Shown: positions 53,000-62,976, counted from the stretch's first letter. The stretch is DNA of 64,000 nucleotides from Hoeflea_A sp965228435 (GCA_965228435.1 OZ245818.1:6262001-6326000); one strand, 5' to 3'. Numbers and translations: made by a program. Notes: generated by a model not told the origin, from the letters alone.

Positions 53000-54232
53000 C
53001 TAATTAGCCGTGGTCGATCTATCACGCTGATAGCGCTGTTCGAGGCCGACGCAGCCCCAGATAATTCCCAACAGAATGTAGAAATGACGCCAGTGGTCGA
53101 TGTCGATAAACGTGGCCATGAGAATATGGCCGACAAACACGGTGTAGGTGCAAACGAAGTAGGGCTGCCAGGGCCTGTCGCGCAGCAAGCAGCGAAAACC
53201 GATGGCCAGGGTCCAAATGACCAGTGACAGGAAGGCGAAAAAGCCGATCCAGCCGTAGTCGAGCAGCATCTTCAGCCAGATGTTGTGCGTATCCTCGCCG
53301 TAGATCGCACCGAAGCCGAGGGGGCCGAGACCCAGAGGCCGCTGTATCGCAAGATCAAGACCGAGGCCATAACGGGCAAAGCGACCAAATCGTGACGTAT
53401 CGTATTCATGAACCAGTTGTGCCCGGGTCGAGAACAACTCCGCCACCTGATCGAATTGCACGGCAACCGCCAAACCCACGACAAGGGTGGCAAAGCCGAA
53501 CAGCGCGACAAGGAATATGCGGAGGCGAAGTCGCTGTGAGCGCTCCTTCAACAGCATTAGAAACACCAAAAATGCCATGCACAGCGCATAGAGGCCCCAG
53601 GCGGCACGTGAAAACGACAGGAAGATCGCGAAGCTGAGGACAGCCAAGGCTGCCAGCCTCCATGCCATGCCGGACAGCCGTCCGATCATCATCTGATGGA
53701 ACAGGAAACAGCAGGGCAAAATCAGGAAAGGCCCAAAGACGTTCGGATCCTGAAAGGCACCTTTTGCACGGCCGTATCGGGTGTAGTTCTCAGAACCCGG
53801 AATCGCGTCGAAATAGGCCAGGATGCCGATCAGCCCGGTGAGAAGGGCGCCTGCCAGGTAGGCCTTGAAGATGATCGGAAGTCGGTCACCATCATCTTCG
53901 ATTACTGCGGCGAAAAACACCGCGGACAAGCCCAAAAACAGGGTAACCGCCATGTAGAGCGGGCCATCCGTTCCCAATTCGCTCATGGTCGTCAGCGACA
54001 GCATGCCGCCGATACTCATCAATACGACCAGAGACAGCAAAAAGGCGCTGTTTGCGGATATCTTCAGTCCAAACAGGAACCAGATGGCAATCAAGCCGAC
54101 CATGAAAAGTTCATAGGGAGCCGGCTCGTTGATGACGAAGCCTGCCAGGAAGGCACCGATGGCCAGGCAGACCTTTCCGATGGCCGGCGTTGCCGACCCG
54201 ATCGGTGTTCGGACTGTGGCGGTATCGGCCAT
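53000..54232 (-). CDS. O-antigen ligase/polysaccharide polymerase family membrane protein
   Basis: The 410-residue protein has about ten membrane segments and the Wzy_C-type periplasmic loop (PLGLGPLGFGAIYGEDTHN with the conserved histidine, followed by a hydrophobic DYGWIGFFAFLSLVIW). Such proteins polymerise polysaccharide repeat units or ligate them to lipid A. Its ATG overlaps the TGA of the sugar transferase by one base (TGATG), so it is coupled as the last gene of the polysaccharide operon. Confidence 0.87.
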   Translation of the reverse strand: MADTATVRTPIGSATPAIGKVCLAIGAFLAGFVINEPAPYELFMVGLIAIWFLFGLKISANSAFLLSLVVLMSIGGMLSLTTMSELGTDGPLYMAVTLFLGLSAVFFAAVIEDDGDRLPIIFKAYLAGALLTGLIGILAYFDAIPGSENYTRYGRAKGAFQDPNVFGPFLILPCCFLFHQMMIGRLSGMAWRLAALAVLSFAIFLSFSRAAWGLYALCMAFLVFLMLLKERSQRLRLRIFLVALFGFATLVVGLAVAVQFDQVAELFSTRAQLVHEYDTSRFGRFARYGLGLDLAIQRPLGLGPLGFGAIYGEDTHNIWLKMLLDYGWIGFFAFLSLVIWTLAIGFRCLLRDRPWQPYFVCTYTVFVGHILMATFIDIDHWRHFYILLGIIWGCVGLEQRYQRDRSTTAN

Positions 54233-55830
54233 CAGTAGGCGTTTTCAGTATTCAGCAGGCGGATCGGCGTCAAAAACAGGATCTTGAGGTCGAACAGCAG
54301 CGACCAGTTCTCGATGTAGAAGAGATCGTAGGCGGTGCGCTGCTTGATCTTCTCGTCGTCGTCGACTTCGCCGCGCCAGCCGTTGATCTGAGCCCAGCCG
54401 GTAATTCCCGGCTTCACTCTGTGGCGAGCGAAGTAGCCGTCGACCACCTCGGAATAAAGCCGATTCTGGGTTTGCGCCAGGACAGCATGCGGGCGCGGAC
54501 CCACCAGGGAGAGATCGCCCTTGAGCGAATTAAAAAACTGGGGCAGTTCGTCGATCGACGTGCGCCTGATGAAGCGACCGACCGGAGTTACGCGCGGGTC
54601 GTTCTTGGTGACCGCATTGCGTGCCGTGGGGTCGCCTTTATCGGCATACATGGAACGAAACTTGTAGACGTTGATGACCTCGTTGTTGAAACCGTGACGC
54701 TTCTGGATGAAGAGCACCGGTCCTTTCGACGTCAGTTTGATGGCAATCGCCGTTGCCAGCATGATAGGCCACAGAAGGAGAATTCCGAGCAGGCTGAAGA
54801 CAATGTCGAAGACCCGTTTGGCGACCGAATCCCAGTCATTGATCGGACGATCGAAGATGTCGAGCATCTTGACCGATCCGATATGGGAATAGGCGCGGGG
54901 GCGAAAGCGCAGCTCGCTGGAATGAGCCGCCAACCGAATGTCGACGGGCAGGATCCACAACTTCTTGAGCATCTCCATAACCCGCTTCTCAGCGGTGATC
55001 GGCAGGGAGATGATCAGCATGTCGATGCGAACGAGCCGGGTGAACTCGACCAGCTCCGATATCGTGCCGAGTTTAGGATATCCGGCGACAATAGGCGGTG
55101 AACGGCGATTGCCGCGATCGTCGAATATGCCGCAGATGCGGATATCATTGTCCGGCTGCTGTTCAAGTGCGCGGATAAGCTGCTCAGCCGCAGGACCGCC
55201 ACCCACAATGACGGCGCGCCGCTCCATGGTCCCGTCACGTGCCCAGCGGCGCAGTGCAAACGCAACGAGATTGCGGGCGACAATCAGGAAGGCCACGCCG
55301 CCGAGAAACCACGAGCCGAACCAGACCCTGGAATAGTCAGCTCCGATTTTCAGGAAAAAAGCGACAACGGCCATCATCGCAAACGCGATCACCCAGTTGA
55401 TCAAAACCTTTGGCAAGATGCGGAAAGGAGATCGAAGTGCCTGTAGCTGATAGGCGTCGCTCACCTGAAGAAGAAACACTGCCAGCAACGCGCCAACGAT
55501 CGATGCGATCGGATAGTAGGCCGCAAAGCCACTCCTCGGCAAAACATAGATCAAGGCGGCGGCAATGCCGATCAATGCCAGGCCCGTTACCTCGAACAGG
55601 CGCATCATGCCGGTCATGATGGCGGGCGAATAGCTGTCGTCGCCAAGCTGGCCGGCGACCCGACGCGCCAACTGGTTGACTTTCTCCTCCGACCGGTCGG
55701 AGAGGTCAGGAATGTCAGCGTCGGCTTCCGGTTTGCCTTCCGGCTGGCGCATGGTGTTCTCGGTCGGCATCGATCCTTTGGAGCCCGTGTGATGCGTTTC
55801 GGTACGACCCTTGCGGGCCAAAGGCCGCAT
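54232..55830 (-). CDS. Undecaprenyl-phosphate sugar phosphotransferase (priming glycosyltransferase)
   Basis: This enzyme starts polysaccharide units by moving a sugar-1-phosphate, likely glucose, to undecaprenyl phosphate. About 532 residues: a cytoplasmic tail, four membrane segments, a CoA-binding-like Rossmann domain (VIVGGGPAAEQLIRALEQQ), a fifth membrane segment, and the catalytic PHPT domain. The domain carries KFRSMYADKGDP, SIDELPQFFNSLKGDLSLVGPRPH and KPGITGWAQINGWRGE. The start is uncertain: ATG 55830, ATG 55770 or TTG 55854, none with ideal spacing. It follows the glycosyltransferase gene. Confidence 0.92.
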   Translation of the reverse strand: MRPLARKGRTETHHTGSKGSMPTENTMRQPEGKPEADADIPDLSDRSEEKVNQLARRVAGQLGDDSYSPAIMTGMMRLFEVTGLALIGIAAALIYVLPRSGFAAYYPIASIVGALLAVFLLQVSDAYQLQALRSPFRILPKVLINWVIAFAMMAVVAFFLKIGADYSRVWFGSWFLGGVAFLIVARNLVAFALRRWARDGTMERRAVIVGGGPAAEQLIRALEQQPDNDIRICGIFDDRGNRRSPPIVAGYPKLGTISELVEFTRLVRIDMLIISLPITAEKRVMEMLKKLWILPVDIRLAAHSSELRFRPRAYSHIGSVKMLDIFDRPINDWDSVAKRVFDIVFSLLGILLLWPIMLATAIAIKLTSKGPVLFIQKRHGFNNEVINVYKFRSMYADKGDPTARNAVTKNDPRVTPVGRFIRRTSIDELPQFFNSLKGDLSLVGPRPHAVLAQTQNRLYSEVVDGYFARHRVKPGITGWAQINGWRGEVDDDEKIKQRTAYDLFYIENWSLLFDLKILFLTPIRLLNTENAY

Positions 55831-55859
55831 GGTCTCCCCAAAGCCGTAACACAAAGCTC

Positions 55860-57035
55860 TTAATAGTGTTTGACCGCCGCAGTCCGGAGCGGTTCATGGC
55901 CGCCGAGGCAGTTTTCATAGGTTTCGATCATCCGCATTGCCATTGTGGCCGCGGAAAATCTTGTTTTGAGCGCCTGGGTCGAGGGCAGGGCCGAGGTCAA
56001 CTCAGCCGGATCCGACACGGCTGAAGCCATTGCTTTTGCCAGCGCATCGGCGTTGTCTGGAGGCACCATGGCGACGCTCTCGTTCCCGAGAATTTCGGGG
56101 ATCCCCCCGACGCGCGATGCAATCAACGGAAGTCCGGACGCCAGCGCTTCAAGCACGATATAAGGCAGGGATTCCGCCCGCGAAGGCACGACCATGACCG
56201 ATCCGTGGCTGAAAGCCGCCCGGATAGGCATTGCCGGATAAAACCGGATGCGTTCATGCAGACCGCTGTGAAGGACCGTCTGGCGATAATCGGACAGTTC
56301 ATCGCCGTCTCCGATCATCGCTGCCGATAACGGGCGACCGACCAGTCTTTCGGCTTTCAGGAAAGCGTCGATGAAGATGTCGGGGCCTTTCAGGCGCCGC
56401 ATCATGCCGATATAGAGGAAATCGGCGGCATCCTCTCTCCGGCTCACCGGCTCGAACTCGGAATCGACAAGTCCATTGTAGATGAGAAAAGACGGCGCAC
56501 GAGGAGCACCGATCTTTTCCGAGTAGATCTGGCGTTCGTATTCACTCACGAAGACCAGGCCATCTGTCTGGCGCTCGAACAGCCGTTCCAGTGCGAAATA
56601 AAAACGCCCCGTGAGGCTGGACCTGCTGTAGTGCAGACTGCCGCCATGGGGCGTATAGAGGCGGGCTACGCGAGACCCGGAAACCCGCAACCGTGAGCCG
56701 ATCAGACGCGCAAGTGCACCGCCTTTGGCGCCATGCCCGTGTATAATGTCCGGCTGCAAACTCTTGATTTCACTGCTACATCTCAGAATGGTAAACAGAT
56801 CGGCCGGGCCGATGGCCCGCCGTATGGGTGTTCGAGTGAGACCCAGGTCGAGATACGGCTTGATGCCAGCGAACAGCTTGTCTTCATGCTGCCCGCCGGT
56901 GGTGCTGTCGCAGATGATTCCGACCTTGTGCCCCGCTCGGTGATGCTGTTCGGCCAGATCGCGGACGTGACGAAAGATGCCGCCGACCGGCGAACGGAAG
57001 CAGTGCAAGATGCGTAACGGTCTTTGTCCCGACAT
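55860..57035 (-). CDS. GT4-family glycosyltransferase
   Basis: The 391-residue GT-B enzyme has an N-terminal acceptor domain (RILHCFRSPVGGIFRHVRDLAEQH, LQPDIIHGHGAKGG). Its C-terminal donor domain carries the E-x7-E motif of the family (RAESLPYIVLEALASGLPLIAS). It probably adds a sugar to the lipid-linked repeat unit begun by the neighbouring priming transferase; the sugar is unknown. It lies 20 bp after the export gene on the same strand. Confidence 0.92.
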   Translation of the reverse strand: MSGQRPLRILHCFRSPVGGIFRHVRDLAEQHHRAGHKVGIICDSTTGGQHEDKLFAGIKPYLDLGLTRTPIRRAIGPADLFTILRCSSEIKSLQPDIIHGHGAKGGALARLIGSRLRVSGSRVARLYTPHGGSLHYSRSSLTGRFYFALERLFERQTDGLVFVSEYERQIYSEKIGAPRAPSFLIYNGLVDSEFEPVSRREDAADFLYIGMMRRLKGPDIFIDAFLKAERLVGRPLSAAMIGDGDELSDYRQTVLHSGLHERIRFYPAMPIRAAFSHGSVMVVPSRAESLPYIVLEALASGLPLIASRVGGIPEILGNESVAMVPPDNADALAKAMASAVSDPAELTSALPSTQALKTRFSAATMAMRMIETYENCLGGHEPLRTAAVKHY

Positions 57036-57055
57036 CGCGCCCGCGGTCCTCCCGA

Positions 57056-57631
57056 TCAGAACAGGCGTTCACGAACATATATGGTGTCGCCTGCCATTAT
57101 CGGATCGGAAATTGTGACACGTCCTGTGATGACTTCGCCATTGACCTTACGTGTGACGTCGACGTTCGACTGGTTAGCGCGCGCCGTGTACCCACCGGAA
57201 ATGGCGATTGCATTTTGGACGTTCATCCCGGGCACATAGGAGTATTGGCCTGCGGAATTAACCTCCCCGAGGATGAAGAAGGAGCGATGCTGGTCGACCT
57301 GGATCGAGACATCAGGATCACGCAGGAAACCCTTGCGCAGCTTTCCGGCGATCTGGCTCTCAAGCTGTTGGACCGTTCGACCACGGGCGCTGACGGAACC
57401 GATCAGCGGAAACGCAATGAAGCCGGCCTGGTCGACCGCATAGGTGTTGGTCAATTCGGCCTGCTCGAAAACTGTTATGCGCACGTTGTCGCCAGAATCG
57501 AGGCGATAGGGCTCTATGACTGCCTTGTGGAACGCTTCGGGTGCAGGCCGATAACCGGAGCACCCGGCCATCGAAACGGCCAAAGCGGCCAGGACAATCG
57601 CTGCCGTCGTATTTACTTTTGCCATCGCCAT
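57056..57631 (-). CDS. Polysaccharide export lipoprotein (Wza-like, short form)
   Basis: The 191-residue lipoprotein has the lipobox SMAGC (Cys24). It continues with a polysaccharide-export domain (YRLDSGDNVRITVFEQAELTN, GFIAFPLIGSVSARG) and a SLBB domain (FFILGEVNSAGQYSYVPGM). It would form or line the outer-membrane exit. It is shorter than E. coli Wza, as is usual in alphaproteobacteria. M1 at 57631 or M at 57625 are possible starts. It is divergent from the Wzz/Wzc-like gene. Confidence 0.93.
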   Translation of the reverse strand: MAMAKVNTTAAIVLAALAVSMAGCSGYRPAPEAFHKAVIEPYRLDSGDNVRITVFEQAELTNTYAVDQAGFIAFPLIGSVSARGRTVQQLESQIAGKLRKGFLRDPDVSIQVDQHRSFFILGEVNSAGQYSYVPGMNVQNAIAISGGYTARANQSNVDVTRKVNGEVITGRVTISDPIMAGDTIYVRERLF

Positions 57632-57692
57632 GGTCGTAGGAACTCTGCCAGCTTTGATCGATTGAACGTGCCTCTTTATCGTCTGGTTAAGG

Positions 57693-57707
57693 TTAATGGG
57701 CGGTAAA
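57693..57707. promoter_or_regulatory. CtrA-like TTAA-N7-TAAA site in the polysaccharide divergent region
   Basis: TTAATGGGCGGTAAA lies between the export lipoprotein and the Wzc-like gene, directly after another TTAAGG. It differs from the site at 20362 at one position only. Confidence 0.35.
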
Positions 57708-57881
57708 GTGGCGCCAATTTATGCGCCGTCCAATGATCGTCTCGCTGCGACAATGCCTGGACACCCTGCCTGGCAAGGCTGTGCGCCGGCCTAAGACGTA
57801 AACGATCTGTAAAGGTTGGCTTAACCCTTACGTTACCATGTCGATTTACCTTTCGGGCGACCGAAGTTGGAGTGAATGATA

Positions 57882-60215
57882 ATGTCCGCCAGGCATGACA
57901 GTGGCCAAGACGCCGACATCGATATCGCGCGCCTGTTTGCGGCCGTGTGGGAGCGGCGTCTGGCCGTCATTTCACTCGTGCTCATTGTCGGGGTCGCTGC
58001 CTTCGTCATATCGGGCATGATTCCACCGCGTTATCTGGGTGAAACACGCATCCTGATCGAGAGCCGCGAGCCGGTGTTTGCCGAAGGCACATCGCGGGAA
58101 GCAGGCCAGGCGCAGACGCTCGACGAGAGGGGCGTGGCGAGTCAGGTCGAGATCATCAACTCGACCGATTTGATCAAAGCCGTTGCAGCCGACCTCAATC
58201 TGGCAGAGACAGCGGACTTCAACGCTGCTGCTCATCCGTCCATCGTGACCAAAGTCCTGGCTCGCCTCGGCCTGGCGACGAACCTGGAGGACGCGGCTCC
58301 CGAGGAGCGGCTCATCGACACGTTTCGGGAGCATTTGACGGTCTACCAGGTGGCCAATTCTCGTGTCATTGTTGTCGAGTTCTGGTCGACCGACAATGAG
58401 CTTGCCGCTACGGTCGCCAACACGATTGCCGAAACCTATCTGTCGATGCAGAGCGGCGCGAAGCTGGTGACCAATTCCGATGCAACGGAATGGCTGTTGC
58501 CGGAAATCGAAGAGTTGCGGGACAGGGTTCGCCTGGCGGAAGAGAAGGTTGCCGGCTTCCGAGCCGAATCCGGTCTGTTGCTGGTCGATGAAAATGCGAC
58601 CCTCGTGACGCAACAATTGGCGGATGCGTCGGCAGAACTGGCGCGCGTCCGGGCCCAGAAAGCGGACGCTCAGGCGCGCGCGGCTGTGGTCAAGCGTGCT
58701 GTTGAGCGCGGCGAAACGTCTGGTCAATTCGTCAATGCCGTCGAATCAGAAGTGATGCAGAGGCTGCGCGAGCGGCAGGCGGAGACGCAGTCGACGATTG
58801 CCGATCTCTCCGTGACGCTGCTCGAAGGGCATCCCCGCATCAAGGGTTTGCGGTCGCAGTTGCGCGACATCGATTCTCAGATCCGAGCTGAAACCGCGAA
58901 ACAGCTGCGTGGTCTTGAGGCTGAAGCAGAACTGGCACAGATCCGCGAAGATGAGTTGCTGACGCAGTTGAACGCACTCAAGGAGGCCTCCGCCCGTGCC
59001 GGGAATGAAGAGGTCCAACTGCGGGCCCTGGAGCGTGAAGCCACGGCGCAGCGGGACCTGCTTGAAGCCTATCTCAGCCGCTATCGCGAAGCGGCTTCCA
59101 GGTCCGACCGCGGAAATCTGCCGGCAGATGCCCGCGTGATCGCCACGGCCATTGTCCCAGCCAGCCCATACTTCCCGAAGACGCTTCCGATTGCCATTGT
59201 CGCAGCGTTGAGCACGCTTCTGCTTTCGTCGATCGTTATCATGCTGCGCGAACTGTTTGCCGGAAGCGGCCTGAAACCGGTCGAGCCCGTGTTTGCGACA
59301 GAACCGGAGGTGACAGTCGTCGAGCCGGTCGTTCCCGAACCGGAAGAAGAACCCGATGAAGATCGAAAAGCCTTGGAAACCCGGTTGGACACCGTCCTGT
59401 CGCGTGCTGAAAACCGTGCACGTCCGGAGCTCGACGCGCCATCGGAGAGTGATGAGGAGCCGGAAGATCTGGCCGCCAATTTGATCGAAAGGCGTCATGC
59501 TCGCCTTGTCAGCGCCAATGATTCGAGTGCGCCTGAGAAACCGGCGCCAGTTGCGGAAGAAACCACGCCGACAGCCGATGTTCCCGAAGTGACTGACGCG
59601 ATCATTGTTGAACCGGATGCAGAATACAGTGTGAGTGCCGTTACCAGTCATCTGATTGCCAAGGAAACCCCGCTCGCAGTCGTTGTGTCGCCCGAGGGTG
59701 ACAAGGGGTCGACGACCTCCGTCATGCTGGCGCGAATGCTGGCCAATGAAGGCTTGCAAACCCTGCTCCTCGACATGACCGGGTCGGCCTGTCCCAGCCG
59801 CATGATGACACCGCAGTCGGAACTTCCAGGCATAACCAACGTGCTGGCCGGAGAGTGCTCCACACCGAACGCCGTCCACGCCGACCGGTTGTCGAATGCC
59901 CATATCCTTCCGCGTGGCACAGCAGATCCAGCCAAGGCAATGCTGCATTCTTCGGAATTGCCGGGTGTCATCGAAGCGGTCGCCGACGTCTATGACATCG
60001 TGGTTGTCGAATGCGGACCGGCAAACAGCGATGGCGTCAAGCAATTGCTTGGACACAAAGATGGCGTCGAGATGATCTTCTCAGTGGTTCAGCCGGACGA
60101 AAAGCTGATCACCGAATACCTGACGGATTTCTATTCTGAAGGTTTCGATAACCTGCTGATGATGAGCCCCGGTGCGGGTAATTCGCCGAACAAGCCCGGA
60201 CGCAGCGCCGCCTAA
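57882..60215 (+). CDS. Wzz/Wzc-like chain-length protein with degenerate tyrosine-kinase domain
   Basis: The 777-residue protein has a Wzz domain with a first membrane segment near residues 28-48, a long periplasmic coiled coil (about 200-400), and a second membrane segment near 430 (LPIAIVAALSTLLLSSIVIML). An acidic Pro/Glu linker follows and then a BY-kinase-like domain. The kinase Walker A is not canonical: SPEGDKGST at about residues 603-611 replaces the usual PGEGKST. The Walker A' aspartate run DADLR is replaced by DMTGS, and there is no C-terminal tyrosine cluster. Kinase activity is unlikely. ATG 57882 has GGAG nine bases upstream; 57876 is closer than ideal. Confidence 0.88.
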   Translation: MSARHDSGQDADIDIARLFAAVWERRLAVISLVLIVGVAAFVISGMIPPRYLGETRILIESREPVFAEGTSREAGQAQTLDERGVASQVEIINSTDLIKAVAADLNLAETADFNAAAHPSIVTKVLARLGLATNLEDAAPEERLIDTFREHLTVYQVANSRVIVVEFWSTDNELAATVANTIAETYLSMQSGAKLVTNSDATEWLLPEIEELRDRVRLAEEKVAGFRAESGLLLVDENATLVTQQLADASAELARVRAQKADAQARAAVVKRAVERGETSGQFVNAVESEVMQRLRERQAETQSTIADLSVTLLEGHPRIKGLRSQLRDIDSQIRAETAKQLRGLEAEAELAQIREDELLTQLNALKEASARAGNEEVQLRALEREATAQRDLLEAYLSRYREAASRSDRGNLPADARVIATAIVPASPYFPKTLPIAIVAALSTLLLSSIVIMLRELFAGSGLKPVEPVFATEPEVTVVEPVVPEPEEEPDEDRKALETRLDTVLSRAENRARPELDAPSESDEEPEDLAANLIERRHARLVSANDSSAPEKPAPVAEETTPTADVPEVTDAIIVEPDAEYSVSAVTSHLIAKETPLAVVVSPEGDKGSTTSVMLARMLANEGLQTLLLDMTGSACPSRMMTPQSELPGITNVLAGECSTPNAVHADRLSNAHILPRGTADPAKAMLHSSELPGVIEAVADVYDIVVVECGPANSDGVKQLLGHKDGVEMIFSVVQPDEKLITEYLTDFYSEGFDNLLMMSPGAGNSPNKPGRSAA

Positions 60216-60218
60216 GGC

Positions 60219-61370
60219 TCAACGCCTGACAAGAAAACGCATCGCTTTTGCCAAGCGGAATGTCACCGGGTTTGATTTCGCCAGCCGTTTGGCAATGACA
60301 GCCGACCTTGCCGCAGCTGCTGTGGCATGGCCGAGCGGCGTGACCGCAATCGTCGTGTCATAGTGTTTGGTTTCCAGGTTGCACCAGGAACGTTTGAATT
60401 GTTCGTCACCGACCCCGAAATCGAACATCACGTCACCTGATTCGCAGGCCGAGCGGATGGCCAGGAAAAACAACAGTTCGCCGGGGCTGGCCCGCTCCGC
60501 CTTGCCAGGTTTGATCGAGCTGAACTGGCAGATGACGTGGCCACCTTTGCGGGAAAGGGCCGAAAGGGCACACAGGGTTCCGTCTGCCAGACGGATCGCG
60601 TGCATTTCAATCAGTTTGCGCTCGCTATCGATGCTTTCGGCTGCCAGCTGTCGCAGGAACGCTTTTGTAGCGGCCGGCGCAAAAATATCGGGAATGCCCT
60701 TCGTGCCGAAGCGTTCTTTCTTCTGTTGGAAGAACGCATCCAGCAGTTGTTGCGCTTCGTCGGCGGTTTCGGCCCGGATGTAGTCGAAGCCGCCAAGCGC
60801 ATCGAGGCGGCGTTCTGAGACCCTCACCTTCTTTCGCCGGCGCTTGGCGTTACCGCGGGCCAGAACCGCATCAATTCCGCCCTCCAGGGTCACCTGGAAT
60901 GTCAGGTTCTGGTTTTCGAGAGGGTTCACGAGGGTGAATGGATGCTGGAAGCCCCTCCAATGTGCTGGCTGGCGGTCGAGGACGATGGCATCGACACCGA
61001 GCGGCAACGCGGCGATCTGGCCCTGGATTTGCCGCATGATGGGGATGCTTGCCGCGGTCAGAAATTCGGTGGAGAAAAGGCCGAAATTGAGATTGTTGAA
61101 AAGAGCGCTCATATAGCGCGCAACCCTGACCGGCCCGCGTTTTTCGATCATGAGTGGAAGAATGAACGCGAGCTCCTCGCTGTCGGAGAAGCGAGCGACG
61201 ATGATCAACGGCGGATGTTCGGAGTGCGCGAGCCAAATGCGACACCAGTCATAGGTCTGGTGGACGCTGATTTCCGGTGCCGCCTCCAGCGCGCGCCAGG
61301 CGGTCTCCAGCGGTTCCAATTCCCTGAAAACCTGCAGGGTGAACCGGGTGTCCTTCGCACCGTCGCTCAA
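60219..61370 (-). CDS. FemAB/CelD-like GNAT acetyltransferase
   Basis: The 383-residue protein matches the Acetyltransf_6 family: an N-terminal half with VHQTYDWCRIWLAHSEH and a GNAT core around residues 180-340 (RRKKVRVSERRLDALGGFD, SPGELLFFLAIRSACESGDVMFDFGVGDEQFKRSW). Members often acylate polysaccharides or related sugars in export loci, fitting the neighbour. Translation starts at TTG 61370; no better ATG exists. It converges with the Wzc-like gene, three bases apart. Confidence 0.88.
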   Translation of the reverse strand: MSDGAKDTRFTLQVFRELEPLETAWRALEAAPEISVHQTYDWCRIWLAHSEHPPLIIVARFSDSEELAFILPLMIEKRGPVRVARYMSALFNNLNFGLFSTEFLTAASIPIMRQIQGQIAALPLGVDAIVLDRQPAHWRGFQHPFTLVNPLENQNLTFQVTLEGGIDAVLARGNAKRRRKKVRVSERRLDALGGFDYIRAETADEAQQLLDAFFQQKKERFGTKGIPDIFAPAATKAFLRQLAAESIDSERKLIEMHAIRLADGTLCALSALSRKGGHVICQFSSIKPGKAERASPGELLFFLAIRSACESGDVMFDFGVGDEQFKRSWCNLETKHYDTTIAVTPLGHATAAAARSAVIAKRLAKSNPVTFRLAKAMRFLVRR

Positions 61371-61502
61371 ACCGGCTGAACTCCGTTCCCGTTGTGACAG
61401 TTTTTGTCACGTCCCGGTCGCAGAATAGGCGCGTGTGGCTAAATATTTTCCTGAGAGGCTGTCGCTGGAAGCGAGATCGATGCCTGCAGGGTTAACGGAT
61501 CG

Positions 61503-61730
61503 CTAACTGGAAGCGTTCGTCTTTTTGCGTTTGGGCCCCTCCATCCAGCGAATGATGAACATTGCAGGGATGACCCAGACCAGGCCGCTGATCAGGAAGT
61601 AGAGCAGATGGACCCACCAGGGGGACTCGGCCAGACGGTACGTGGCCACCGTCGTGGCCGCGAGTGCATAGATGATCACGAGCACAACGATCAGGAAGGT
61701 GCCGATCAGTTTTTTGAGGCGGACGGGCAT
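61503..61730 (-). CDS. DUF2842 small membrane protein
   Basis: This 75-residue protein has two transmembrane segments (LIGTFLIVVLVIIYALAAT and WVHLLYFLISGLVWVIPAMF) and a basic C-terminus. It matches DUF2842, an alphaproteobacterial family of unknown function often found near COX15 or cytochrome-oxidase assembly genes. Divergent from COX15 here, which fits that association. Confidence 0.85.
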   Translation of the reverse strand: MPVRLKKLIGTFLIVVLVIIYALAATTVATYRLAESPWWVHLLYFLISGLVWVIPAMFIIRWMEGPKRKKTNASS

Positions 61731-61889
61731 GGCTTTCTCACTTGCAGCTGTTGCTGCAAGTAACGGTATCGCTGGCGCGATCAAGTGTTTTCTTGCCAGT
61801 GATTGGTCTGTGCTGAGACAAGATGCGCCTTGCGTTCTCGGTCTGCCTGTTCCAAATGACGCCAAATCCCTTGTCATCCGGGCGCAACC

Positions 61890-62969
61890 ATGACCGAAAC
61901 CGCCAATTCCTCGAGCACAGACGCAAATCGCCGCATGGTCCGCGCGTGGCTTGCCGTGGTGAGCCTGGCAATCTTTGCGTTGGTTATTGTTGGTGGCGCG
62001 ACGCGTCTGACGGATTCCGGTCTTTCGATCACCGAGTGGAAACCGATCCATGGCGTCATTCCGCCACTGAGCGAGGCGGAATGGCAGGAAGAACTGGAGC
62101 TCTACCGGCAGATTCCCGAATACCAGCAGATCAACAAAGGCATGAGTCTTGCGGAATTCAAAGTGATCTATTGGTGGGAGTGGGCGCATCGGCTGCTGGC
62201 GCGTGGAGTAGGGGTACTGTTTGGCGTGCCGCTTGCCTTTTTCTGGCTGACGGGACGCCTGGAACCGAGGCTGAAGCTGCCGCTCCTTGGCATTCTCGTC
62301 CTCGGTGGGCTGCAGGGTTTCATCGGGTGGTGGATGGTGGCATCGGGTCTGGTCGACAGGGTCGATGTGAGCCAGTATCGGCTGGCGACGCACTTGACCC
62401 TGGCCGCTGTGATCATAGCGGCAATCGTTTGGGTCTCCCGCGGGCTGGCGTCCCACAGCAGCGATCCGGCGCCGGGACCATTTTCGGGCAGGTTCGCCGG
62501 CATTCTCGTGCTGATGATCCTGGTGCAGATTTACCTTGGCGGTCTTGTCGCGGGCATGGATGCCGGACTTGCCTATAACAGTTGGCCTCTGATGGACGGG
62601 GCGATTGTCCCGACCGGCTTGCTGGCCATGTCTCCGGCCTGGCTCAACGTTTTCGAAAACGCCAAGACAGTGCAATTCGACCACCGGATGTTCGGGTATG
62701 CACTGTGGCTGGTTGCAGGGATTCACATGGTGATCAGCCTATCACAGGCACCCGCCACCACTCACGCCCGGCGCTCAGTCGTGTTGTTCGCGCTTGTTAC
62801 ACTGCAGGCGGCCACTGGCATCATTACGCTGTTGCTGCAGGTGCCGGTCTTCTGGGCGCTGGTTCACCAGGGCCTGGCCATTCTGGTGCTCGCGTTTGCG
62901 GTGGCGCACTGGCGCGCGTTCCTGGGCAGCTACCCGCTGCCCGGAGCAAGAGTGCCCCAGGCGGCCTGA
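61890..62969 (+). CDS. ctaA: Heme A synthase
   Basis: COX15/CtaA oxidises the methyl group of heme O to make heme A for cytochrome aa3 oxidase. The 359-residue protein has eight membrane segments and the family histidines: WWEWAHRLLARGVG (His100), LATHLTLAAV, VQFDHRMFGYAL and WALVHQGLAIL. The early segment VIVGGATRLTDSGLSITEWKP is a hallmark of the alphaproteobacterial/mitochondrial branch. Length is normal. The gene product works in the inner membrane. Confidence 0.95.
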   Translation: MTETANSSSTDANRRMVRAWLAVVSLAIFALVIVGGATRLTDSGLSITEWKPIHGVIPPLSEAEWQEELELYRQIPEYQQINKGMSLAEFKVIYWWEWAHRLLARGVGVLFGVPLAFFWLTGRLEPRLKLPLLGILVLGGLQGFIGWWMVASGLVDRVDVSQYRLATHLTLAAVIIAAIVWVSRGLASHSSDPAPGPFSGRFAGILVLMILVQIYLGGLVAGMDAGLAYNSWPLMDGAIVPTGLLAMSPAWLNVFENAKTVQFDHRMFGYALWLVAGIHMVISLSQAPATTHARRSVVLFALVTLQAATGIITLLLQVPVFWALVHQGLAILVLAFAVAHWRAFLGSYPLPGARVPQAA

Positions 62970-62976
62970 TTGCGAA

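Noticed and set aside
58746..60056. Long minus-strand open frame opposite the Wzc-like gene
   Set aside because: Antisense shadow of a clear Wzz-domain gene; no start signal and no domain.
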